The notes under the pieces were generated by a model that saw only the letters and a list, made by a program, of their open reading frames with translations, was not told the origin of the DNA and did not search any database. Shown piece after piece: positions 23,554 through 36,536 of a stretch of 64,000 bases of DNA. The stretch is from Paramecium pentaurelia (Eukaryota; Ciliophora; Oligohymenophorea; Peniculida; Parameciidae), in the NCBI GenBank assembly GCA_905183005.1, contig CAJJDO010000060.1, forward strand, positions 249,194 through 313,193. Direction: 5' to 3'. The first letter of the stretch is position 1. Every line of letters begins with the position of its first letter. A program made the position numbers and the translations under genes.

Positions 23554-24779
23554 TTATATTATTGTTAATTAATAAATGCGAAAACTATATAAACACAGGC
23601 TAAATACCAAAATACAGAAACCTATTAGAGTATTATATCATCAATTTTTAATTATTATATATAATTGCCTTTAGTTAAGAATCCATTAAAAAACAAATGA
23701 ATGAATCAATCCAAAATATTCAAATGACTCTATTATATAAAGCTATTATATTAGGTTCCTTATAACATAATATTTGATTGTATTTTAAGTAATAACAATT
23801 TAATATATATATATATATATTAAAAAGATCTATTATATAAAATCAAATTCATTTTAAATTAATGAATTATAATAATTGTTGCTAAGGTTAACCATGTTGT
23901 TGTCAAATAACTTATATTATATTTTTATTAGCTTGAAATATAATTATGTCCACAAAATAAATTGATTTTGGATATTAAATATATAAAAATATTTATAATC
24001 TAATTGTTTTCTTATATTCTTATTAAATAAATGAAAATTTAATTAAAATAATATATCACAAAATTTAGATAATACTTGAGTTATAATCTCTAAAATCAAT
24101 AATATAAGTGAAAATAAAAAATAATTGATTGATATATTTTTGATGACTTCAGTGACAATGTTTATGATCATTAGTTTCTATAAAATAATTAAATACTAAT
24201 AATATAAAATTAGAAAGAAATGATTAATTTTTAGCTATTGTAAAACAATTTTGTAGAAATTAACAAACAGAGAATATACCAAAAGCAGCTATATTATTCA
24301 AAAATTAGAATTAATTTCAATTAAATATTAACTAAATTATGGCAAAAAAATGTTTCAAATATTCTAACCTTTCATTATCTTATTTTCTTCATTTATTTAC
24401 CTTTTTTCAATTCAAACTATATTTTCTCTTTGTTAAATTGTTCAATAATTATTCATTTACAATAGTTAAAAAACTAAATGGGAGATTGTATTTAAATTAT
24501 TGATACTTGAAATAAATTATTAACTTGATAAATAATCTCAAACTATTAATAGATATAATTGAATTAATTTTAAAGTTAGAATACGAAATATAACTAAAAG
24601 TAGAATAGAATATAAATGATAGAATGTAGATAATGTTAATTCTGTTATTCCATAATACATGAATTTTAAATCAAATTGTTATAAGCCTTTTAGCAATTTA
24701 TAAACTTAGATATATACTTCAATTCTAACCTATAACTTTGATTTAAATCATGAATTGGATAATATAAACTTATATTTTT
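23554..24779. other. AT-rich spacer, no gene seen
   Basis: About 1.2 kb with a (TA)n run near 23807-23821 and frequent TGA in all six frames. I could not find a coding stretch that holds together. It lies upstream of the RING gene and downstream of paralogue A. Confidence 0.4.
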
Positions 24780-25988
24780 TCATGCCAAAATAGTTGTGTA
24801 AAGATTACAACAAAATCTCTCAAAATTTAAATCCATTTGTTAAGATGTAGTATTTTTATAATTTAATAGATTTTGTATTTCTTCATCTCTATAAAGCCCT
24901 ATTATAAGGAATTCATTGTTTAATGGATTTAGTATTAAATTCAATTTAATTTTATTTTCTAATTATATAATTTAATGAGCACTAAATTTTTGAATAATGG
25001 TCTTTTTTTATTTGAGTTTATTAAATTTTTTGATAAAATAATATTAAAGTAAACTTGCTACAAGTTTTAGTAAAAATAAACACTTTTAATTCGAATCAAA
25101 AATATTTACTAAGATCTAGTCAACTATTATTGATTCTACTAAAATCATAGTTAATTCTTCTTGTTTTATTTATCTATTTTTTGTGTGCAAATATTATGTT
25201 CTATTAGAAACAAATTTAGAAAAATAAGATTTGTGATCTAAAAATACTTAACTTAATAAATAATATTTCAATTCTTCACAAAAGTATTTTGGTTAAGTGA
25301 AAAAGGCTAAATTCTCTAATAAAAACTATAGAGAATTAATTGATTTCATCATTGAAAAATCTACTTTTTCTTTGTCATTTTGATAATCAATAAAATTATG
25401 TAATTATTGATTTACTGAAGTAAGTGATTTAGCACAAACTGCTTTACACCAAGCATTAATTCTTTCAGTTTATACTAGCTCAAGTTTAAGAAAAAAAGTA
25501 ATGTTCTTTAATTGAATTTAATACTTCTTCCAAAGAGAATAGTTTAAAGATTTCTTGATTCTTATAGCAGCTATTATTGCAAGGGTTGCAATTTTGAAGT
25601 ACTTTTTCATATTAAATGAACGTTATTATAACAATAAAACCTTCGCTCTACCTATCAGTTACTTATGTTCTGTTGTAGGCTTTGAAATTAATTCTATAGG
25701 TTGGATTGCTTTTTCATTATAATTTACTTGTAAAACTTTAACATCCTTATGAATTTCTTGATGTTTTACTAATTTTGGCTAATACATTTAAGGCTTTTTT
25801 GGAGATTCTTGCCTTTTTTGAGGAGATTAGTCTTTAGAAGTTGCTTATTTTTTAATCTTTTCTAAATAAAGATTTTCAGAGATGGAGAGAATATCAACAT
25901 TAGGAGTGAAGAATGGTTGCTCATAAATTGTTTCAGTTTATAGAAATCTAATGCTTTAGGATCTACCTTATTAGAATTGGCTGCTCAT
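24780..25988 (-). CDS. Tandem-family protein A (uncharacterised)
   Basis: ATG 25988, TGA 24780-24782, 402 residues in one uninterrupted ciliate-code frame. The first 115 residues are polar, with SPQKRQESPKKPQMYQPK. The rest is helical and hydrophobic-rich, including KYFKIATLAIIAAIRIKKSL (a possible membrane or amphipathic helix), INSLQFLLENLAFF, FSKFVSNRTQY and LFLLKLVASLLQYYFIKKF. It shares order and short identities with the genes at 26115-27041 and 28869-30394, for example FVSNRTQ with the latter. I do not recognise the family; no catalytic motif is evident. Confidence 0.65.
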
Positions 25989-26114
25989 GGTTAAATTATT
26001 TAAAATATTAAAAATCATTTTGACGACGCAACAAATAGAATGATACTGTTAAATTTTATATTTGCAAAATATATTATAATAACATGATTTCATTCCTTCT
26101 ATTATAAAATCAAG

Positions 26115-27041
26115 TCACAAATTTTATTTGACCTTCTTAGTGGTCTGAAAATTAAGTTGTATATTTTTAATTAAAGGTTTTAAATTATATTAGCTTAGAC
26201 CACTAAAAGTTTCTATATCACAAAGCTTTTCATTATTTAAATAAGCTTAATTCATTTTTCTAATGTAGAGAAAATACTTATATAATTAATCTTTGAAATT
26301 AATAAAGTAGTAATCAATTTTATTAATATTTATATGCAATTTATATATGAGTTCTATAACACTATTAATAATTTAAAATGCTAAAAATAATTAATCTATA
26401 CAAAAATATATTAAAATTATCAATTAGTATTTGTAATGTCTTTTGATTCTCCAAAGTTATAAATGATTCTTGTAAACATTTATGATATTTTAATTTTCAA
26501 TAGGGTTTATATTCAAATAATTAAAACTTCCAGAACATTCATATTCTCTTTAAACAATTAATTTATTCTAAAGAAATAAACTAGTTCTATTCAATTTAAA
26601 ATATCTATTTTATAAATCTTCAAATAATAACTTTAGGAAATAAAATAGTCTTTACTTTTATAAATCTTTCTTTACTTCATATAAAATTGATATGTTTCTA
26701 AATTACTTAATGTAGTTTTACTCTTTGGTTCTCACCATGAATTTTTTAAATTTCCTTCTCTATATTTACTACTTAAATCTAATTAAAATACTAAATGTTT
26801 ATGCGGTTCTTCTTAAACTTTATATGTTCTTTAATTATTTCCCTTAATTTTTATATATGGTTATAAAGAAGGATAATTGGTACTTTATATATTTTTCGAT
26901 AATTCTAAAATAGCTATTACAATATCAACTACTATTCTATATTTTTATTAAATTCATATAATATCCAAATTACAAAGAATATGTAAAATTGATTTCAATC
27001 TCATAATTGAATTGAATAGTCTTGTTTTTTAATTTACACAT
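26115..27041 (-). CDS. Tandem-family protein C (uncharacterised)
   Basis: Minus-strand gene ending at TGA 26115-26117. The C-terminal part is a long open frame whose segments EQNYIKQFRNIS, KQRLFYFLKLLFEDLQN and LNRTSLFLQNKL match gene B (SQNYIKDF, KQRLCYFIKLLFQDLE), so this frame is trusted. The N-terminus is less certain: an ATG at 27041 followed by a 19-nt intron (26914-26932) opens one frame, but the family frame upstream of 26700 is another, so an intron there is missing from my model. Function unknown; largely helical. The 3' end lies outside the duplicated block, so this left copy is the complete one. Confidence 0.5.
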
Positions 27042-28597
27042 TTGATATTATAATATCATAGAAGATTTAAAAAATAAAATATAATTATTACGATATAATT
27101 ATTATTTAAAAATTTATTTCCAAAATTCTATTAAATGACTGATTTTTTTATTCTATTAAATTCTATATCAATTTTATGTTCTTAACTAAATTTATATATT
27201 TATAAATACATCAAATAAATCATTTTTAAGGGACAACCGTCTTTCTTTTGTAATTTTAATTAAAATTTTAGGTCTAATAATATTTAAATTGACTGATTTA
27301 TGGTATAATTATAATTATCATTCTTTTATTTATTTTAGCAATTAGATCATTGAATAGTAAAAAAAACTTAGGAATGTATCAATTTTTGAAATTCTATTCA
27401 CTTATTCTAATGTATGGAATAAGAAAATTAAAATTTTTAATGATTAATTTGCATAAATTTTTTATTTGATGATGAAATGCATATGAAAAGTTTACTTNTA
27501 CAAAAATATATTAAAATTATCAATTAGTATTTGTAATGTCTTTTGATTCTCCAAAGTTATAAATGATTCTTGTAAACATTTATGATATTTTAATTTTCAA
27601 TAGGGTTTATATTCAAATAATTAAAACTTCCAGAACATTCATATTCTCTTTAAACAATTAATTTATTCTAAAGAAATAAACTAGTTCTATTCAATTTAAA
27701 ATATCTATTTTATAAATCTTCAAATAATAACTTTAGGAAATAAAATAGTCTTTACTTTTATAAATCTTTCTTTACTTCATATAAAATTGATATGTTTCTA
27801 AATTACTTAATGTAGTTTTACTCTTTGGTTCTCACCATGAATTTTTTAAATTTCCTTCTCTATATTTACTACTTAAATCTAATTAAAATACTAAATGTTT
27901 ATGCGGTTCTTCTTAAACTTTATATGTTCTTTAATTATTTCCCTTAATTTTTATATATGGTTATAAAGAAGGATAATTGGTACTTTATATATTTTTCGAT
28001 AATTCTAAAATAGCTATTACAATATCAACTACTATTCTATATTTTTATTAAATTCATATAATATCCAAATTACAAAGAATATGTAAAATTGATTTCAATC
28101 TCATAATTGAATTGAATAGTCTTGTTTTTTAATTTACACATTTGATATTATAATATCATAGAAGATTTAAAAAATAAAATATAATTATTACGATATAATT
28201 ATTATTTAAAAATTTATTTCCAAAATTCTATTAAATGACTGATTTTTTTATTCTATTAAATTCTATATCAATTTTATGTTCTTAACTAAATTTATATATT
28301 TATAAATACATCAAATAAATCATTTTTAAGGGACAACCGTCTTTCTTTTGTAATTTTAATTAAAATTTTAGGTCTAATAATATTTAAATTGACTGATTTA
28401 TGGTATAATTATAATTATCATTCTTTTATTTATTTTAGCAATTAGATCATTGAATAGTAAAAAAAACTTAGGAATGTATCAATTTTTGAAATTCTATTCA
28501 CTTATTCTAATGTATGGAATAAGAAAATTAAAATTTTTAATGATTAATTTGCATAAATTTTTTATTTGATGATGAAATGCATATGAAAAGTTTACTT
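26399..28597 (+). repeat. Direct duplication 2 around an N (1099 bp x 2)
   Basis: Bases 26399-27497 and 27499-28597 are the same sequence in the same direction, separated only by the N at 27498. Interpreted as an unmerged contig overlap. Confidence 0.9.
27499..28141 (-). pseudogene. Truncated second copy of protein C gene (assembly duplicate)
   Basis: Repeats 26399-27041 with the ATG at 28141 and is cut at the N before the 3' end of the gene. It is not an independent locus if the duplication is an assembly overlap. The sequence on either side of it (27042-27497 and 28142-28597) is likewise the same spacer twice. Confidence 0.7.
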
Positions 28598-28868
28598 AAA
28601 TTAATAACAAATTACAGATGTATTTTTTAAATACTCCTTATATCCTTGTATAAAGATTTTATAAATTAATATAACATTTAAAATTATTCTAGTTAAATAA
28701 GTGCTTTAAGATTTCTATAATAAAGGGGGTTTAAATTAAAAAATTATATTGATCTAAAAATAAATAATAAAATATTTTAAAAAAAATAACTAATAATATA
28801 ATAGTCTTTATTATATTTTTTATTGAATTGAATTGATAATTAAACATTAAATAATAAATTCAGATAAT
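28142..28868. other. AT-rich spacer between tandem paralogues
   Basis: About 730 bp; the left 456 bp repeat 27042-27497. TGA codons occur in all frames and no gene was recognised. It separates the start of protein C from the stop of protein B. Confidence 0.4.
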
Positions 28869-30394
28869 TCATTCTGCATTTTAAATATCTATTAATGCTT
28901 CTATATTTTTCACTATTTATGAAAAGAGTGTACTCATTTAAATTTTCCATTTAGGTTTTTCATAAAATATTTTATAAACAAAATTGAATTTAAAATCTCC
29001 AGATATTATCAACTCTTCATCAGTTTCTAATTTTGATGAAGTAATTAATTAAGTTTTCATAGGAGAATTTCCTTCTTCTTCCTAAACATTTAGTATCAGT
29101 TAAATTGGTTTAACATTTGAGTTTTTAATTTTTTATAACTTTTTGAAATGATTTGTGAAAAATACTGTTAATAAGACAGGAATAGCAATAAAATAAAATT
29201 AAAAATTCATTTAAAGATCTGAATCTGTATAAACTTATTTATTAGTAATTTCTAAAAGATTAGGTAGAATTAATGTAAAAATAAGATATTCTAAAGCAAT
29301 TAACACTTTTTAATCTTAATTAAGAGAATGAACTGTTTTTGAGTAAAATTAAGTTCTATTTGATACAAATTAACTAGTTTATGTATGTTTTCCATAAAAA
29401 AGACTTAAATTTAAAGAATGTAGTATACAAGGTGGCAAGAAATTTTTTCTAGTTATCAATTCTAAATCTTAAAATAATAATTTTATGAAATAACATAGTC
29501 TTTACTTCTAAAAATCAACAATCAATTCTTATTTTTTATTGAAGATTTCACTAAAATCTTTAATATAATTTTAACTGTTTAATAATTTAATAATCTTAGA
29601 AAATAATTTTTCTATAAAATTTTAATATTATTGCTTAATTATTCTCTGTTAATACTTATTTAGATGATTTAAATGGAGTGTCTTTAACTTTTTAAAATGC
29701 AACAAAGCTTAATTTCTTTTTAGAAGAACAAGTCTATGTTAAGATTTAAATTTTACTTATATTTTTTGCTTAACTTAAGAACAGCCATAATTAATATGGC
29801 AATAACCTTAAGTCTCAACTTTTTTACTACAAGTCTCATTTTAATTTTTGCATGATCAATCGTTTCTCTCTAATGAATTATTTAATTAAAAATTCCTTTT
29901 ATGGATTAATTTCTAATCTTTTTATTATTATTAGAAAGAGAGATCTTTGGTATTTAATTTTATTTACTATTTGATTCAACAAATAATGATTTCTATCTTC
30001 TAGTATCATTTTTCTAATTTTCTAAAATTTAAAAACCAAATTAAAATGACTCAGTTGGCATAGATTACATTCTATCTCTATTGGTATTTAAGATCTTTAA
30101 AGTTTATATTTCAAATGGTTTTTTAATCTGATGGGATTATGTAAATCTTCTTTTTATTTACATATCTTTATCCCTAGATATTAATTCTTGAATATTATTT
30201 TCCATCTATTCATTAATCTAAAAAGAAGTTTAAAGTTTGAGTCTTTGAGTTTATTAATTCCTTTATTACATACTTTCTATTTCTATTGGATTGCTAAACA
30301 ATTAAAAACGAACTCTTTAATTTTTCTCTAAATATTTTTTTTTTTGTAGCAAGGGTATATTGAGTTTTTAACAAATATGATTATTATTCATCAT
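28869..30394 (-). CDS. Tandem-family protein B (uncharacterised, possible membrane helices)
   Basis: ATG 30394 (a second ATG follows directly), TGA 28869-28871. The first 200 codons are one frame, polar and Gln/Asn-rich (FSNPIEIESMQQRNQQTQRL), then a basic amphipathic stretch KMRLVVKKLRLKVIAILIMA. The C-terminal 230 codons are another frame and contain KQRLCYFIKLLFQDLE, TSQFVSNRTQFYSKT, VLIALEYLIFTLILPNLLEI and FYFIAIPVLLTVFFTNHFKK, the last two perhaps membrane helices. At least one intron between about 29500 and 29850 must join them; all three frames are partly open there, so I leave it unplaced. Clearly related to genes A and C. Function unknown. Confidence 0.6.
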
Positions 30395-31148
30395 AAACCC
30401 TTATAAAAATTCCTTTGAAGATGGAAAATTTAATATGTTAAATGAAATGGTCTCATTAGTCTAGGTTTTCATTTCTTGATTTAAATGTATAATTAAAATA
30501 AGTAATATTATCAGATATTTCAATATAGTTAATTCATAATAACCTAACGAAGCATTTAAGAAAAAATCATCTCTTTACTATTTGATCTAACAAACTATGT
30601 TCTCTACAAAATGGCACATTGAGTTAGTTAGTGTTAATTTGATATATTTTGTAAAATTTAAGACTTTAATAAAATTTAAAATTAATATATATATATATAT
30701 TAATAGGAAACATTTAAATATCATAAGAAATAAATATTAACTTTATCTTATTAATCATATTAGATAAATATACATTTAAAAGTAAGTCTTAAGTGAGAAG
30801 TAGATTTAGATTAAAATTATACTAAAGTTAACTAGTGATTTTTTGGACAATTATAAAACAAGTATCATAATATATTATAGAAGAAATCTCAGAATTTAAA
30901 GACAAAAAAAAATAGTTGTAAATTGTAAAAATTAAAAAATATTATGGGATAAATTATACAATAAGTCATAATCAAATTAAATCAAAATAATAAAGAAAAT
31001 ATTGTTTGAATATGATTTCATAAATTATATAAGAAACTTAAAATAGGTATTATTTAATTTATAGAAATTTGAATAAAAATTGAGTAGATATAAAAATATA
31101 ATAAGATAAATAAGCACTAATATCATAAATTTAGATAATCAAGATAAA
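30395..31148. other. AT-rich spacer
   Basis: About 750 bp between divergent genes, including a (TA)n run near 30689-30700. The part from 30763 is the start of duplication 3. No gene recognised. Confidence 0.4.
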
Positions 31149-31364
31149 ATGTTAATTAAATATACTTTTGATGAAAAGTAAAAGTAGCTTTGTCTGGATT
31201 TATTATTTAACCAATAATGCTATATTAAATAAAATAATTTAAATATTTAAATTATAAGAAAATAATAACATTATAAAAATATTATCTCTCTTGATTAAAA
31301 AATCTTCCATTCTAGAACTATAATAATATAATCTAATAAAAATAATAAATCTAGATACTTTTGA
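31149..31364 (+). CDS. Small ORF with coding-like sequence beyond its stop (copy at 32305-32520)
   Basis: ATG 31149 to TGA 31362-31364 gives 71 residues, Gln/Asn/Ile-rich (YTFDEKQKQLCLDLLFNQQC). The frame after the TGA stays open for another 27 codons (KYQEEMIEYKKLYEQRQ), which is why I list it. No GT...AG intron covers the TGA. It may be chance in AT-rich sequence. Confidence 0.2.
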
Positions 31365-31503
31365 AAATATTAAGAGGAGATGATTGAATATAAGAAATTA
31401 TATGAGCAAAGATAAGGTAGAAATTATTAATAAAAAAAAGATTTAAAATCAATTAAATGAGTGAGAATAATATTTATTGAATAATTGATATATAAGAAAT
31501 ATT

Positions 31504-31917
31504 ATGATTAAAATAAGATAAACTTCTAGATTACGTAGATTTTCAGCATAAGATGAATAGAATTATGTGATACCTAAACTATTTTTGAGTGTTGATTTTT
31601 ATAAAAAATAATAACATTCTGCAAGAATTGTTTCAAATGAAGATATCAACAATCTAACATTCCTTCATAGAAACATTAATTATTAAACAACAAAAAGAAG
31701 TATTCAATAAGAGATAGAATCAACTGGAATTTAAGAGAACAACAAAGTTTATGAGGTTAATATATAAGTAAAATTTGTAAAGCATAAATAAAAAGTGGAA
31801 AAGTAATTAAAATAGGACTTTCATTAGGATTATAAAATAGTTAGATTTCCAAACAATTCAATAAAATAAATTAATGATGAAATAGAACTTAGTCGAAAAC
31901 TCTAAAATCTACTTGCA
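31504..31917 (+). pseudogene. Truncated copy of small protein gene (assembly duplicate)
   Basis: Repeats 32660-33073 and is cut at the N at 31918 five codons before the stop. The complete version is 32660-33088. Confidence 0.7.
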
Positions 31918-32659
31918 NGATAAATATACATTTAAAAGTAAGTCTTAAGTGAGAAGTAGATTTAGATTAAAATTATACTAAAGTTAACTAGTGATTTTTT
32001 GGACAATTATAAAACAAGTATCATAATATATTATAGAAGAAATCTCAGAATTTAAAGACAAAAAAAAATAGTTGTAAATTGTAAAAATTAAAAAATATTA
32101 TGGGATAAATTATACAATAAGTCATAATCAAATTAAATCAAAATAATAAAGAAAATATTGTTTGAATATGATTTCATAAATTATATAAGAAACTTAAAAT
32201 AGGTATTATTTAATTTATAGAAATTTGAATAAAAATTGAGTAGATATAAAAATATAATAAGATAAATAAGCACTAATATCATAAATTTAGATAATCAAGA
32301 TAAAATGTTAATTAAATATACTTTTGATGAAAAGTAAAAGTAGCTTTGTCTGGATTTATTATTTAACCAATAATGCTATATTAAATAAAATAATTTAAAT
32401 ATTTAAATTATAAGAAAATAATAACATTATAAAAATATTATCTCTCTTGATTAAAAAATCTTCCATTCTAGAACTATAATAATATAATCTAATAAAAATA
32501 ATAAATCTAGATACTTTTGAAAATATTAAGAGGAGATGATTGAATATAAGAAATTATATGAGCAAAGATAAGGTAGAAATTATTAATAAAAAAAAGATTT
32601 AAAATCAATTAAATGAGTGAGAATAATATTTATTGAATAATTGATATATAAGAAATATT

Positions 32660-33088
32660 ATGATTAAAATAAGATAAACTTCTAGATTACGTAGATTTTC
32701 AGCATAAGATGAATAGAATTATGTGATACCTAAACTATTTTTGAGTGTTGATTTTTATAAAAAATAATAACATTCTGCAAGAATTGTTTCAAATGAAGAT
32801 ATCAACAATCTAACATTCCTTCATAGAAACATTAATTATTAAACAACAAAAAGAAGTATTCAATAAGAGATAGAATCAACTGGAATTTAAGAGAACAACA
32901 AAGTTTATGAGGTTAATATATAAGTAAAATTTGTAAAGCATAAATAAAAAGTGGAAAAGTAATTAAAATAGGACTTTCATTAGGATTATAAAATAGTTAG
33001 ATTTCCAAACAATTCAATAAAATAAATTAATGATGAAATAGAACTTAGTCGAAAACTCTAAAATCTACTTGCAAAAATTAAAAAATGA
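32660..33088 (+). CDS. Uncharacterised small basic protein
   Basis: ATG 32660, TGA 33086-33088, 142 residues, no intron. The N-terminus is Arg-rich (MIKIRQTSRLRRFSAQDE), then SVDFYKKQQHSARIVSNED, and the C-terminal half is charged and helical (KFVKHKQKVEKQLKQDFHQ, INDEIELSRKLQNLLAKIKK). No recognised domain. It ends 121 bp from the convergent stop of the DNAI7 gene. Exons further upstream cannot be excluded. Confidence 0.55.
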
Positions 33089-33209
33089 ATTTTAATGATT
33101 TATATTTTTAATTACTTTAATCTTATAAAAATTATAATTAATTATATAATAATGTAATATATGTAAATGGACAATCCAAAATATAAATTATAATATAGAC
33201 ATAAGAATT

Positions 33210-35315
33210 TCAATCTCTTACTGTAAATGATAATAATTTAGTTATTCTTAATACTTATTAAATGGTTTCAATAAAAATAACATAATGCAAGTCCTATTAT
33301 ATATTATAATATTATTACTTTCATCTTTGCTAAAGTCTCTTAAGTAGTTAATGAATGCATTTTCAATAACACTTCTAAATTACAATGAGTTTCAGTATCT
33401 GGTAAGAGAGCTTAATTACACTTTTAATGTGAATCTCTTGCTTAAATTATAGCACATTTATTATTCCACCATTTTATGGTCTTCCAATCTTTTTCTTAAT
33501 TTTCTGCAAATTCCTAAAATTAATTAAAAATAGCTAAAACCTCATCAAATTCAGGATTTTCTTTTAGCTTTACTACTATTTATGGACCTGTATCACTATT
33601 ATTCCATCTACTTGATTCAATATAAAATCCTCTAACTGCTTCTGATAAATCATTTAATGCTAATTCTTCTGCACCCTCATCCTTTTAAATAATATTAGCT
33701 GATTAAGCATCTTCAATAACAGGAATAAAATTAACACCACTTCTATATAATTCATAAAATAATGCCCCAACTAAAAGCTTTTTGTATGCAAAGTGTTAGA
33801 ATTCCTATTATATATCTTTATAAATACTGGGTCTTTCTTTAATAATTGAATATATCCTGGACCAATCTCAAATTTAAATAAATCTCTAGCACCTTAGATA
33901 TCTAAAATAGCTTTTTCATTTCCAACACATCTCAATTTAAAACTCTTATATGGGTAATCCAAACATCTTTCTTGTAACAATCCAACAGGACCTAATTTAG
34001 GAACACTTGCAACAATATTAGTTCCTTTATCCAATTTAGCATCTTCTACTCCATCTGTAATCCATTATTCTGTAACACGATCAAAAAATGCTACTCTCCA
34101 TATTTTTTAATTTTCCTTGTTTGGAATCCAAATATAAGATGGAAGTTAATATGAAACCTCAAAATCAGATAATTATTTACCTTAAATGCAGCAGGTAATT
34201 CAAAAGCTAATCTTTTGACAGTTTCTTTCAATTCATAATTTGATTTTAATGTCCAAGTATTGACTTTCTTAGGTGGAGGGAGCATCTATAAATACTCAAT
34301 ATCCAAAACACCTCCAACAATCCTAAATTTATTATAAACATCAGGTGAATAATTATCGAATGATGTCCATAATATTTTTTGAAGAAACAGAGATATTGAT
34401 CTAGGAACATCAACAGCTAATTATAATTCTGGATATTCATTTGGTTTATGTCTATAACCAGATGGTTTATTTGATGGATAAATGAATATACCATATTTAA
34501 AATCTTCAGTTGGTGGAAAGGTCTTAATTACTTCTTATTTAGTTTTATCATCTAATTTGAATGTTCCCTTTGCTCCTTCATTTGCTTTTTTAGTTAATTC
34601 AGCAAATTTTTCCTTTAATTAATATATATTTTTACATCAATGAATAATTCAGCATTTAATACCATTTATGTATTTATCTCTTCTAGTTTTTTAATCATTA
34701 TTTCTCTAATCTAACGAATATACATTTTATTTCTAGCCACAGTGTCATTTTAAAATATTTATTGCTATTGTTATTATTATAATTATTATTGGTTTTATTA
34801 TAGTTTTCTTTCTGCCTTTAATTAAGTTAAAAATCTATGAATATCTCTTTCAATATTTTCTGCTTATTATAATTTTTGGAGTTCTTCAGCCACTTTTAAC
34901 TCAGTGACTATCTTTTGTTCTTTTTACATAGTTATAAACGTTGTTAATTAAGCCTCCTAAGTTATATCAGGTTTTATTGAACATAATAAAAACTTATCCC
35001 AATCATCATTTGCTCTAGCTACCTAAAAATATTGAAATATATTAATATAATTACTTTCTTTGCATTATCTAAATTTTCTTTGAAAACACTTCTTTAAACT
35101 TCATTCTCTATCTCCTCTTCTTAAAGTCTTGCTTTTTCTTCTGCAGCCAATCTTTCTTCTTCTAATTTCCGTAACCGTTCTTCTTCTTATCTTTATTTTT
35201 CTTCAGCTTCTTTTCGAATTCTCTCTTATTCTTCTCTTTCTTTCTTTTCTTATTCAGCTTTTTCCTTTAATTCTTTTTTCGTCAATTTTTTTGGAGGAGG
35301 AGCTTTAGGAGGCAT
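33210..35315 (-). CDS. DNAI7: Axonemal dynein-associated protein DNAI7/CASC1 (IC97)
   Basis: Component linked to inner-arm dynein assembly or regulation in cilia. ATG 35315, TGA 33210-33212; introns 35023-35054, 34613-34635, 34158-34180, 33805-33827 and 33294-33318 leave 659 residues. The N-terminus is the family's charged helix (MPPKAPPPKKLTKKELKEKA, then EEKQRQEEERLRKLEEERL). The central conserved part reads LAVDVPRSISLFLQKILWTS, then FRIVGGVLDIEYLQMLPPPK, then LPSYIWIPNKENQKIWRVAF, WITDGVEDAKLD and VPKLGPVGLLQERCLDYPYK, the sequence pattern that identifies CASC1 proteins. All introns contain stops or shift frame, and their removal gives an unbroken reading frame. A poly-Gln/Asn stretch lies near residue 160. 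Confidence 0.85.
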
Positions 35316-35981
35316 ATATATAATGTTTATTAAATATAAAAGATTATCAAACTATATTTCCAAAATATTGATTTTCCACTTCTAATAATCTAAAAAATCT
35401 TATACAAAATCGGAAAATTTATTATAAATAAATTCAATACATTATTTAGACATAATAGAAATAGATGGAATTTCAAATTTTAAGAGACTAAAATATAATA
35501 ACAATATTTTAGAAGTAGTTAAATAAATCATAATCTATATACTTATTTTATGATCATTAACATATTAATTATATCATAATAAATAATTATGTTTTGTTTT
35601 ACATACTATTTTATGAATTTAATATATATTTCTACTTTTAATTAAATTTATATAAATAATATATAACTTATTAAAAGTGTTTTGATAAATATACACTTTC
35701 ATTTTAATCTCCTCTTCTATTTAATACAAGTCATATTTATTTTAATTTATCAAATAAGTATAACTCCTTTATTACATTTTTTAATAATATTTTGTTGTAT
35801 CCTAATTTTTTTAGTTGTTCACCCAACTTTCAAATTTAAATGTATAAACTTGATTAACATTAAAGTCCTAAGAACTTAACCTTTAAATCTTACAATAAAT
35901 AAGGATAATAAATTGAAAAGTTAGTTTATCAACATATTATTAGTTTCTTATAAATAAAAATATCATTCATCTAGTTAAGTT
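35316..35981. other. AT-rich spacer
   Basis: About 665 bp upstream of DNAI7. The open frame at 35682-35879 is pyrimidine-rich, low-complexity sequence and not convincing. Nothing else seen. Confidence 0.4.
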
Positions 35982-36429
35982 TCACCAGATAATACAACAT
36001 TATTTTTATTATTTACTAAGCATTTTTTATTTTTAATATTTTATTTCTAATATTTTTAAAGATTCTTCTTCTTTTTTTGTGAATTCCAATTTTTTATGAG
36101 AACTCACAATAGGAGTGGAATTTCCACCATTTTCCATTAAAGGAGACTTGTTTCTAGGTGATCTAGCACTCAAAGGTATTCCAAGTGGTGACTTAGTTCT
36201 ATTTCTTGGAGTAGAAAGAGGTGGGATTGCTTATAAAAATTAAACATGTTCATCAATTGTAACTTCATATTTTGAGCCAAAAGTAATTTCTCTACCTTTT
36301 CTATCGTATCGTCGAAACACTTTATTGATCGTTAAATATATTACTTTATTCTTAGTTAGATAGTTCCTTTTTTAAAGCACTCTTTATAGCATGTTAGTTA
36401 ATTTTAGTATCATATTCTTTATTAATCAT
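35982..36429 (-). CDS. Small Ser/Pro-rich basic protein
   Basis: ATG 36429, TGA 35982-35984 with one 25-nt intron (36320-36344), 140 residues. The middle is proline-directed and phosphorylatable: PPLSTPRNRTKSPLGIPLSA, SPRNKSPL, NSTPIVSS. The end is Lys-rich (KKEEESLKILEIKYQKQKML). A second 25-nt intron beginning just before the stop is possible and would end the protein with CYE at an alternative TGA. The repeated S/T-P sites suggest regulation by proline-directed kinases, which is inference. Function unknown. Confidence 0.55.
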
Positions 36430-36536
36430 TATTGTATTTACTTTCAATTAATTAATAAATTGTGACTCTTGAAACTTAAAAATATTAAGATAATTAATGG
36501 TACCTGTATTAAATAATAAATTATAATATATATATT

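Larger units (their letters stand above)
30763..33073 (+). repeat. Direct duplication 3 around an N (1155 bp x 2)
   Basis: Bases 30763-31917 and 31919-33073 are the same sequence in the same direction, separated only by the N at 31918. Interpreted as an unmerged contig overlap. Confidence 0.9.

Noticed and set aside
23800..23825. (TA)n runs as telomeric or germline-excision signals (here and near 7014, 18856, 30689, 51006)
   Set aside because: Simple AT runs are expected at this base composition; no C4A2/C3A3-type telomere repeat or bounded element was seen.
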